From Deltaproteobacteria bacterium (GTDB lineage: Bacteria; Desulfobacterota; Desulfobacteria; Desulfobacterales; SURF-15): 5,097 bases of DNA. The notes under the pieces are model-generated. The model searched no databases. It saw only the letters and a list, made by a program, of their open reading frames with translations, and was not told the origin of the DNA. Positions 1 to 5,097 of the stretch are shown here, piece after piece. The translations under genes and the position numbers were made by a program. Positions within the stretch are counted from its first letter, which is position 1; each line of letters opens with the position of its first letter. The stretch lies in assembly GCA_024644775.1 (NCBI GenBank), contig JAHEHB010000392.1:1-5097 (forward strand), read 5' to 3'.

Positions 1-1
1 G

Positions 2-373
2 GGCTTGGGTGAAATGACCTCCGAACCGGTTGTTCTTTTAATGCTGTTAAACGTTTTTCTTTTGCTTGTGGGGCTCATAATGGAGCTGGTGGCTGCGATG
101 GTTATCCTGGTGCCAATCCTCATCCCGATTATCACGGCAGGCGGCATCGATCCCATTCATTTCGGAATAGTGCTGGTAATTAACCTGGTGATGGGGGCAT
201 TGACCCCGCCCATGGGTATGTTGGTCTTTACAACAGCACGCATTGCCCGTGCGAGCGTTGCCGGAGTGTTCTATACCGCGTTGCCTTTTCTCCTGACCAT
301 TATCTTAGTCTTGTGTGTTGTAACCTATTTTCCGGCATTGAGCCTCACCTTGACGAACTGGATCGGGCCCTGA
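2..373 (+). CDS. dctM: TRAP transporter large permease DctM, C-terminal part (5' end outside window)
   Basis: This is the last 123 residues of a DctM-type subunit, the large membrane protein of TRAP transporters that couples sodium entry to uptake of a solute delivered by a periplasmic binding protein. The frame is open to the left edge, so the gene begins outside the window; the TTG at position 5 is an internal Leu codon, not a start. The fragment is almost all hydrophobic, with about three to four membrane segments. It carries the family's C-terminal signature GALTPPMG (fragment residues 65-72) in the run before the last helices, and the IME/LVP pattern ahead of it. The DctM family is about 425 residues long, so roughly 300 residues are missing upstream. 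It ends 24 bases before the DUF6807 gene on the same strand, which suggests co-transcription. Its own dctP and dctQ partners are not visible. Confidence 0.93.
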   Translation, partial: GLGEMTSEPVVLLMLLNVFLLLVGLIMELVAAMVILVPILIPIITAGGIDPIHFGIVLVINLVMGALTPPMGMLVFTTARIARASVAGVFYTALPFLLTIILVLCVVTYFPALSLTLTNWIGP

Positions 374-397
374 ATAGGACACACCCATAGGAAAAGA

Positions 398-1336
398 ATG
401 AGAACCATGACACATTTTTCTTTTGAAACAGAAGGTATTGCCCTTCCTCAAGGCGCATGGGCAAAAACCCATCGTCGAATGCTGTGTTGGCAAGGAAAAG
501 AAATTCTTGCCTATACACAAGGTGAGTTTCGACCTTATCTGTACCCAGTTTTTTCTCCTGCCGGATTTATGGTAACAACCGAAAGTCCGGCCGATCACCC
601 CCATCATAACTCCCTTTGGATCGGAACCGACCACCTGCATGTTCACATGCCGGTTTCCGGGGATCGCTGGGAAGATTATACCTATTGTTTCTATTTGAAC
701 CAGACATTCCAGGGACGCAGTCCCGGCCGCATTCTGGAAACAGCGATTCAAGGCACCGAAGAGAGTTCAACCCTTTATCGTATCGTGCAGACCAATGAAT
801 GGAGAGGTCCTGTCGAGTGGGCGGCCGAAGATGGACGGGTTGTGGCTAACGAAGTTCGGACATTCGATATAAAACCAGGTGAGCAGTGGCATATTATCGA
901 TATTCGATCTCAACTGCTGTCGACCGAATGGGATTTAACCATTGGACCGACGCGGCATGCATACTTTAACGTGCGCGTTTCAGAATCGATGCGGGTAAAC
1001 CACGGGGGCACCCTAACCGATGCCGAAGGACGTATTGGTGGGGATGCTATCACAGGAACTGCATCGAATTGGGTTGACTATTCCGGCCCTGTCGGCGGAA
1101 AAAACACAGCCGGCATTGCAATTTTTCCTTACCCGGATACAGTTGGGACTTGGTATACGTATGACTGGGGAGTTTTCACGGCAAATCCATTCTGCACCAA
1201 CCAAAAGCGGTTACGAATGGGTGAATCCCTAACATTGAAATATCGTTTGATCGTCCATGATGGGGACGAAAAAACAGTCAATATTTCCGCCTTGTATAAT
1301 GATTTTATGGAGGAAATCAAAATTGGACTAAATTAA
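398..1336 (+). CDS. DUF6807 / 'PmoA'-family protein of unknown function
   Basis: This is a 312-residue soluble protein with no signal peptide or membrane segment. The hallmark is DHPHHNSLW at residues 66-74, the His-rich motif typical of the DUF6807 family (Pfam name 'methane oxygenase PmoA'). Further family-like stretches are RPYLYPV (45-51), the TRHAYFNVR block with H187 (185-193), GIAIFPYP (239-246) and NPF (263-265). H67, H69, H70 and H187 could form a catalytic or metal site, but that is inference. The 'PmoA' name is misleading: the real methane monooxygenase subunit is an integral membrane protein and unrelated to this one. Members are beta-rich and often lie in carbohydrate or organic-acid catabolic clusters, but I know of no established reaction. 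ATG 398 is preferred to ATG 407 because AGGA at 389-392 is 5 bases away. It sits between a TRAP permease and an SDR gene, which suggests that it acts on the imported compound. Confidence 0.88.
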   Translation: MRTMTHFSFETEGIALPQGAWAKTHRRMLCWQGKEILAYTQGEFRPYLYPVFSPAGFMVTTESPADHPHHNSLWIGTDHLHVHMPVSGDRWEDYTYCFYLNQTFQGRSPGRILETAIQGTEESSTLYRIVQTNEWRGPVEWAAEDGRVVANEVRTFDIKPGEQWHIIDIRSQLLSTEWDLTIGPTRHAYFNVRVSESMRVNHGGTLTDAEGRIGGDAITGTASNWVDYSGPVGGKNTAGIAIFPYPDTVGTWYTYDWGVFTANPFCTNQKRLRMGESLTLKYRLIVHDGDEKTVNISALYNDFMEEIKIGLN

Positions 1337-1407
1337 TACTGTTAAAGATAATAGATGAAGGGTAATCCCTCGATAGGATCATTTATCGGTATGAAAAAAT
1401 CGAAGTT

Positions 1408-1412
1408 GGAGG
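1408..1412 (+). promoter_or_regulatory. Ribosome binding site that fixes the SDR start
   Basis: A perfect GGAGG lies 5 bases before ATG 1418. The upstream in-frame ATGs at 1355 and 1391 have no comparable Shine-Dalgarno sequence, and the residues they would add are not part of the SDR fold. Confidence 0.8.
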
Positions 1413-1417
1413 TGGAC

Positions 1418-2236
1418 ATGAAGGATTTATTCAGTTTGGAAAGCAAGGTTGCTGTCGTAACCGGCGGCCTGGGGTATCTCGGGACCTTTTTTACACAGGC
1501 ATTGGTGGCGTATGGGGCAAAGGTGGCCATATTCAATCGAAAAATTCCGGATGAAGCGGTCCTTAGACAAAAGTTTCCGGATGCAGACGATAACATCATC
1601 TTCATTGAAGCGGACGTGAGAAGTAAAGCGAGCCTGGAGGCGGGTCATCAAGAAGTGGTCGAAAAATGGTCAGTGCCTCATGTGCTGGTGAATAATGCGG
1701 GGATAGATGTTCCACCCGGGGCGCCGCCCGAAGAGACCGGCCCGTTCGAAACCTACCCGGAAGAAACTTGGGATCGGATCATTGAAACGAATCTCAAAGG
1801 GATTTTCTTATGCTGTCAGGTCATCGGCAGTGATATGGCAAAAGCCGGTCGGGGTTCCATTATTAATATTTGTTCGGCCTATGGCTTGGTATCTCCCAAT
1901 CAGGCGATCTATGAGTATCAGCTGAAAAAAACAGGCAAGCCGTTTATCAAACCGATTGCTTATCCGGCATCGAAATCAGGTATCCCGAATATCACACGAT
2001 ATCTGGCCACCTACTGGGCCCAAAAGGGCGTTCGGGTGAATACGCTCACCCCAGGGGGTATTGGTCGCGAAGGCATGGATCCTGAGTTTATCAAAAATTT
2101 CTGTGCAAAAGTACCCCTGGGTCGTCAAGCACGTGAAGATGAGCTCAACGGGGCGATTATTTTTCTCTCTTCCGAAGCGTCATCTTATATGACCGGGGCA
2201 AATCTAGTCGTAGATGGTGGGTTTACGGCTTGGTAG
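1418..2236 (+). CDS. SDR family NAD(P)-dependent oxidoreductase
   Basis: This is a classical short-chain dehydrogenase/reductase of 272 residues, catalysing reversible alcohol/ketone conversion with NAD(P) in the cytoplasm. The Rossmann glycine motif TGGLGYLG is at residues 15-22, NNAG at 92-95, structural N125, catalytic S153, and the YPASK catalytic Tyr/Lys pair at Y182 and K186. The C-terminus VVDGGFTAW is typical of the gluconate-5-dehydrogenase-like branch. The end of strand 2 reads FNRK, with no NAD-type Asp and a basic residue next to it, so NADP use is possible. There are 29 residues between S153 and Y182 against about 13 in ordinary members, so an insert (about 161-179) sits beside the active site. 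The open frame reaches back to 1355, but a GGAGG before 1418 and the fold boundary favour 1418. It follows the DUF6807 gene by 81 bases and precedes the RraA remnant by 26. The substrate is unknown; a sugar acid or polyol is likely from context. Confidence 0.92.
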   Translation: MKDLFSLESKVAVVTGGLGYLGTFFTQALVAYGAKVAIFNRKIPDEAVLRQKFPDADDNIIFIEADVRSKASLEAGHQEVVEKWSVPHVLVNNAGIDVPPGAPPEETGPFETYPEETWDRIIETNLKGIFLCCQVIGSDMAKAGRGSIINICSAYGLVSPNQAIYEYQLKKTGKPFIKPIAYPASKSGIPNITRYLATYWAQKGVRVNTLTPGGIGREGMDPEFIKNFCAKVPLGRQAREDELNGAIIFLSSEASSYMTGANLVVDGGFTAW

Positions 2237-2262
2237 ACGGTTCATATTCATTGGAGTTTACT

Positions 2263-2436
2263 ATGGAACAACCAGTTATCAGCAAGGAAACAAAAAACCT
2301 GATTCAAAGGTTATCCCCATTTTACAGTGCCATTGTGAGTGACATCCTCGATCAACTCAATATTAACGGATTGATGAGAGGCGTTTCCCTGCAATCTGAC
2401 CTTCCCAAAGCCGGAAAAATCATCGCGTTTTTTTAG
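2263..2436 (+). pseudogene. RraA-like protein, N-terminal remnant closed by an amber stop
   Basis: The 57 codons from ATG 2263 (GGAG at 2253-2256, 6 bases away) resemble the N-terminus of RraA-like proteins: a helix, then AIVSDILDQL, then a loop of the GLMRGVSLQSDLPKAGKIIA type. Family members of this type are about 200-300 residues and include 4-hydroxy-4-methyl-2-oxoglutarate aldolase/oxaloacetate decarboxylases. Here the frame stops at TAG 2434-2436 right after KIIAFF, where the family normally continues into its first core strand and the active-site region, so no functional enzyme can be made. After the TAG, the same frame stays open for 25 more codons to TAA 2512-2514, reading HLRVFEACCRKSIERNH near its end. 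This may be the original C-terminus left after an internal deletion, but I do not recognise it. Removing or adding one T in the T7 run at 2428-2434 does not restore a long frame. Assignment to RraA rests on a short N-terminal match. Confidence 0.66.
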
Positions 2437-2519
2437 AGCCCTCGCCCAGAGGGAATCGATCACCTAAGGGTGTTCGAGGCATGTTGCCGTAAGTCAATTG
2501 AGCGTAACCATTAAAAGAA

Positions 2520-2524
2520 AGGAG
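2520..2524 (+). promoter_or_regulatory. Strong ribosome binding site of dctP
   Basis: AGGAG, within AAAGGAGA, lies 8 bases before ATG 2533. It is the best-formed site in the window and fits the high expression expected of a periplasmic binding protein. The ATG at 2525 inside the site is out of frame. Confidence 0.75.
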
Positions 2525-2532
2525 ATGTTGGT

Positions 2533-3519
2533 ATGAAAAAATTAGTTGTTGTCGTAATTTCATTACTACTGTTGCTCTCTTTGGGTTCTAGTGTGGGAGC
2601 TGCCGGTGAAAAGATCGTATTTAGAACGAACATGGTCATCGGTCCGACCGAGCCTGTTTTTAAGGGATTTGAGGCAGCCGGGAAATACATTAAAGAAAAA
2701 ACGAACGGTGCAATTGAAATTCAGGTGTTCCCCAAAGGGCAGCTCGGCTCTCACCGGACATTGCTGCTGGATCTTCAACAGGGGCAATACGATCTCGCAG
2801 CGACAGCTCCAGCAGAAATGAGTCGGTATCACAAGCCGGCTGGAGTACTCAATTTTCCTTACATGTTCCGCGATCCCGAGCATCTGATGAAAACCTGCAA
2901 TGGGGAAATCGGTAAAGAACTGTACGGGGGATTTGAGAAAGAAGCCAAGACGGTTGTTATTTTGGGTACATGGTATTATGGAACCCGTACCTTGACATCC
3001 AATATTATGGGAACGACACCAGATGCGCTTTCCAAAGTGCGGATGCGTATCTATGATGCTCCGATAGCCTACCAATTTGCCAATGCGCTTGGAACAAAAC
3101 CGACTCCGATTGCATTTCCGGAATTGTACCTGGCACTGAAAACCGGTACAGTTGATGCTCAAGAAAACCCGATCCCGACGATTTACCTGCAAAAATTTCA
3201 TGAAGTCCAAAAGTATTTGATTCTTACCAACCACGTGATTGCTCCGATTGTTCCGATTATGAATAGAGGGAGCTGGGATAAGATTCCCGATAAATACAAA
3301 GACATCTTCATGGAAGGATTCAAACACGGCGGTGACGTATCGAACAAACTAACCAAAGACGGTGAAGCCTCCCTTATCGCAGAGTTAAAAAAAGAGGGGA
3401 TGCAAGTGGTCACCCCGCCGGATTTGACACCGTTTCGGATGAGAGCAGAGAAAGCCGCAAGAAAGCTTGAAAAGGATTGGGGCGCTGGAATGATCGACAA
3501 AATTAAAGCCGTTAAATGA
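2533..3519 (+). CDS. dctP: TRAP transporter substrate-binding protein DctP
   Basis: This is a 328-residue periplasmic solute-binding protein of the DctP family (usual length about 320-340), which captures an organic acid and hands it to the DctQM permease. It starts with a Sec signal peptide: KK, a long hydrophobic core of Val/Leu at residues 4-18, and a likely signal peptidase I site around GAA-GE (22-26). The mature protein shows the family pattern: FPKGQLGS (66-73), the QGQYDLAA segment, and FPYMFRDPEH (109-117). It also has the VRMRIYDAP segment (169-177), whose R170 or R172 corresponds to the arginine that grips the substrate carboxylate, and TGTVDAQENP (204-213), the family's best-known signature. 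This points to a carboxylate ligand, but its identity cannot be read from sequence. The gene follows the RraA remnant and is followed by a stem-loop and then dctQ and dctM, the usual P-Q-M order. It appears intact. Confidence 0.95.
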   Translation: MKKLVVVVISLLLLLSLGSSVGAAGEKIVFRTNMVIGPTEPVFKGFEAAGKYIKEKTNGAIEIQVFPKGQLGSHRTLLLDLQQGQYDLAATAPAEMSRYHKPAGVLNFPYMFRDPEHLMKTCNGEIGKELYGGFEKEAKTVVILGTWYYGTRTLTSNIMGTTPDALSKVRMRIYDAPIAYQFANALGTKPTPIAFPELYLALKTGTVDAQENPIPTIYLQKFHEVQKYLILTNHVIAPIVPIMNRGSWDKIPDKYKDIFMEGFKHGGDVSNKLTKDGEASLIAELKKEGMQVVTPPDLTPFRMRAEKAARKLEKDWGAGMIDKIKAVK

Positions 3520-3539
3520 TCTGTTATGTGTTGTATTAC

Positions 3540-3571
3540 CGGGAGGATCTTCCGTCAGGACGGTCCTCCCG
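3540..3571 (+). promoter_or_regulatory. Bulged stem-loop after dctP, likely mRNA 3' stabiliser or partial terminator
   Basis: CGGGAGGA (3540-3547) pairs perfectly with TCCTCCCG (3564-3571). Inside, CCGT (3552-3555) pairs with ACGG (3560-3563) around a CAGG loop, leaving a 4-base bulge TCTT (3548-3551) on the left side only. The 12 base pairs are GC-rich, so the structure should be stable. No run of T follows, so it is not a classical intrinsic terminator. Its place 21 bases after the dctP stop, before the permease genes, matches hairpins that protect the binding-protein message or reduce read-through, giving more binding protein than permease. The structure is seen in the sequence; the role is inferred. 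Confidence 0.6.
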
Positions 3572-3690
3572 ACTTACATCCGCTCGAATCCGAAAATCTA
3601 ATAGACAACAACGATTCAGCGTTTAAGAAAAATCCTGACAATTGCATACTCTTTGCCAACCATTTGTAAAGAACACGGTTTCCTTTTTTC

Positions 3691-3694
3691 GAGG
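3691..3694 (+). promoter_or_regulatory. Ribosome binding site that fixes the dctQ start
   Basis: GAGG, within GAGGGG, lies 6 bases before ATG 3701. The alternative TTG at 3653 in the same frame has no such site and would add 16 non-family residues before the first membrane helix. Confidence 0.65.
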
Positions 3695-3700
3695 GGCACA

Positions 3701-4207
3701 ATGCAGAAAATAGAGCGCATGCTCAAAACAATCTGGCTGTCTGTAGTCCTTTTTTGCCTATCAGGAACATTCATACTTCTGCTGATTCAGATATTTTCTC
3801 GGTTTGTCCTCAATACCCCCCTGCTCGGTATAGACGAAATAGCCATGTTACTGTTTGTCTGGATGGTGTTTATCGGGGCCACCAGCGTCGTTAAAGACGG
3901 TGACATGATCCGAATGAACGTTGTTTCAAGGTTTCTTCCAACACGAAGCCAGCAATACCTTGAGATTGTGTTTAATCTCGTGTTTATGGTTGTGTGTATT
4001 TTCTTTGTTCCCGCTTCCATCCGTCATCTTAAACAAAGCTGGATTTTCACCTTTAATATCACACAGATTCCGTATACGTTTTTTTATTTATCCGGCACTC
4101 TGTTTTTCTTATGTTCAGTCGTACTGTGCGCAATGAAGATTCCAAATCTCCTGCGAAAGATAAACCGGACGGTACCGGCCCATTCGGATGAAGGGGAAAC
4201 CTTATGA
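3701..4207 (+). CDS. dctQ: TRAP transporter small permease DctQ
   Basis: This is a 168-residue integral membrane protein of the DctQ family (usual length about 160-180), the small subunit that joins DctM in the inner membrane and is needed for docking of the binding protein. Four hydrophobic segments are visible at about residues 11-32, 44-64, 86-106 and 123-144. The family signature spans residues 34-60: RFVLNTPLLGIDEIA followed by FVWMVFIGA, with the acidic DE pair between helices 1 and 2 and the FVW/GA helix after it. The KDGDMIRMNVV loop (65-75) corresponds to the usual 'k...HirvD' segment with one His replaced by Met. ATG 3701 was chosen over the upstream TTG 3653 on the ribosome binding site. 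Its last codon and stop overlap the start of dctM as ATGA at 4204-4207, indicating translational coupling. Between the dctP stop and this start are 181 bases holding only the stem-loop; I see no convincing promoter there. Confidence 0.93.
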   Translation: MQKIERMLKTIWLSVVLFCLSGTFILLLIQIFSRFVLNTPLLGIDEIAMLLFVWMVFIGATSVVKDGDMIRMNVVSRFLPTRSQQYLEIVFNLVFMVVCIFFVPASIRHLKQSWIFTFNITQIPYTFFYLSGTLFFLCSVVLCAMKIPNLLRKINRTVPAHSDEGETL

Positions 4208-5097
4208 CAATCTGGTTGTTTTTCATTCTGGTGGCGGCCCTTTTTTTCCTGGGGTGTCCGGTCGCTTATTCCTTTCTTGCTGCCTCGTTGGTCTACTTTT
4301 TGATGACTGGCCAGGATGTAATGCACGCGTTTAAAATTACTATAAATGGCATTTACAGTTTTATCTTGGTGGCGGTACCGTTTTTTATCTTAGCTGCCCA
4401 GGTGATGAATGAGGGGAAGATTACCAATCGGCTGTTTGACTTTGCCAATAAACTGGTGGGGCACATACCGGGAGGTCTCAGCCATGTCAATATTCTGACT
4501 TCCATTATCTTTTCCGGCATGTCGGGATCAGCTGTTGCAGATACTTCGGGTATTGGTGCCATGAGTGCGCATGCCATGCATGAAAAAGGGTTTCCAAAAC
4601 CCTACAGCGCTGCTGTTACCATAAGCTCGGCCATCATCGGTCCTATCATTCCGCCGAGCATCCCCATGGTCATATACGCTGTTGTTGCGGATGTTTCGGT
4701 CGGCGCATTGTTCATTGGCGGCATTATACCAGGGTTGCTGATGGGGGTGGTGCTGTCTATCTTCTGCTTTCATATTTCCCGCAAACGAAATTTTCCGAAA
4801 TCTGACCGGACTTCTTTTCATGAAATCCGCTCTGCCTTCAAAAGGGCGATATGGCCGCTGCTCACGCCTCTTATCCTTATCGGCGGGATCTATTCAGGGG
4901 TGTTCACTCCCACTGAAGCGGCGGTTGCCGCTTCGTTTTATGCACTCATTCTTTCGTTTATTTACCGTACGATGACATTGAAAAAACTCATTCGGCTTGG
5001 CGAAACGGTCGTCAAAATGAGTTCTTTGGTCCTCATTCTCCTAGCCGCGGTGACCCTGTTTGGATGGATTGTTTCGATAGAACAGATTCCGCAAAAA
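4204..5097 (+). CDS. dctM: TRAP transporter large permease DctM, N-terminal 298 residues (3' end outside window)
   Basis: The frame opens at ATG 4204, overlapping the dctQ stop by ATGA, and stays open to the right edge, so 298 residues are present out of about 425 for the family. It begins with the typical DctM N-terminus: one hydrophobic segment ending in the FFLGCPVAYSF block (14-24). The signature FSGMSGSAVADTSGIG is at residues 103-118, the region that forms part of the sodium and substrate site in this ion-transporter superfamily. Then come the IIPPSIPMVIYA stretch (148-159) and SGVFTPTEAAVAA (231-243). The last visible residues, SIEQIPQK, correspond to the loop before the C-terminal third. 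With DctP and DctQ it forms the second TRAP system of the window, importing an unidentified carboxylate. No internal stop or frameshift is visible. Confidence 0.95.
   Translation, partial: MTIWLFFILVAALFFLGCPVAYSFLAASLVYFLMTGQDVMHAFKITINGIYSFILVAVPFFILAAQVMNEGKITNRLFDFANKLVGHIPGGLSHVNILTSIIFSGMSGSAVADTSGIGAMSAHAMHEKGFPKPYSAAVTISSAIIGPIIPPSIPMVIYAVVADVSVGALFIGGIIPGLLMGVVLSIFCFHISRKRNFPKSDRTSFHEIRSAFKRAIWPLLTPLILIGGIYSGVFTPTEAAVAASFYALILSFIYRTMTLKKLIRLGETVVKMSSLVLILLAAVTLFGWIVSIEQIPQK

Noticed and set aside
305..751. Antisense open frame (148 codons, minus strand) across the dctM end and the DUF6807 start
   Set aside because: It overlaps two well-supported genes, has no family motifs and an unlikely composition; it is a shadow frame.
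1359..1388. Two small adjacent stems in the DUF6807-SDR gap (AGGG/CCCT at 1359-1370 and CGATA/TATCG at 1371-1388)
   Set aside because: The stems are only 4 and 5 bp, with no T-tract; such pairs occur by chance in a gap this size.
1355..1417. N-terminal extension of the SDR from ATG 1355
   Set aside because: There is no Shine-Dalgarno site before 1355 or 1391, and the 21 extra residues are not part of the SDR fold. GGAGG before 1418 is decisive.
2428..2434. T7 run as a programmed frameshift or sequencing-slip site rescuing the RraA-like gene
   Set aside because: Reading with one T fewer stops at TAA 2465-2467, and with one T more stops near 2492. Neither continuation looks RraA-like, so a single indel does not explain the truncation.
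2434..2436. Amber codon read as pyrrolysine
   Set aside because: Read-through would give only about 83 residues and would not restore the missing core of the enzyme; nothing else in the window hints at pyrrolysine use.
2439..2453. CCCTC/GAGGG stem just after the RraA amber stop as a terminator
   Set aside because: It has only 5 bp, the T-run lies before rather than after it, and the same bases can be read as the continuing gene frame.
2484..2515. Possible promoter before dctP (TTGCCG with a weak CATTAA-like -10)
   Set aside because: The -10 match is poor and the spacing is arbitrary; it cannot be supported by eye.
2566..3327. Long antisense open frame (253 codons, minus strand) opposite dctP
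   Set aside because: The plus-strand dctP is unmistakable with signal peptide and family motifs. The antisense translation is rich in Cys, His and Asn with no recognisable domain, as expected of a shadow frame, and there is no plausible independent start region.

Overview
The window is a compact, plus-strand-only stretch of bacterial DNA of moderate GC content (about one half by eye). It has short intergenic gaps and good AGGAG-type ribosome binding sites. It looks like a sugar- or hydroxy-acid uptake and catabolism locus. The tripartite TRAP transporters and general gene style fit a Gram-negative, probably a proteobacterium or Desulfobacterota member from an anaerobic or aquatic setting. No gene here fixes the taxonomy, so that is a weak inference.

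Layout from left to right: (1) the last 123 residues of a TRAP large permease (DctM), cut by the left edge; (2) after 24 bases, a 312-residue soluble protein of the DUF6807 / 'PmoA' family; (3) a 272-residue short-chain dehydrogenase/reductase (SDR) whose real start is 63 bases inside the longest open frame; (4) the first 57 codons of an RraA-like protein, closed by an amber stop and therefore a degraded gene; (5) a second TRAP system in the order dctP (periplasmic binding protein), dctQ (small permease), dctM (large permease, cut by the right edge). dctQ and the second dctM overlap by ATGA. A strong bulged stem-loop without a T-tract lies in the 181-base gap between dctP and dctQ.

Working model (inference): one or both TRAP systems import an organic acid, probably sugar-derived. 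The SDR oxidises or reduces a hydroxyl/keto group on it, and the DUF6807 protein acts on the same substrate by an unknown reaction. The RraA-like aldolase/decarboxylase step has been lost from this copy of the locus. The stem-loop after dctP may let the binding protein be made in excess over the membrane subunits.

I see no RNA genes, CRISPR arrays, insertion sequences or origins. No wholly new system is evident. The points most worth a second look are the uncharacterised DUF6807 gene in its transporter/SDR context, the decayed RraA gene, the dctP-dctQ stem-loop, and the fact that both window edges fall at nearly the same point of a dctM gene.
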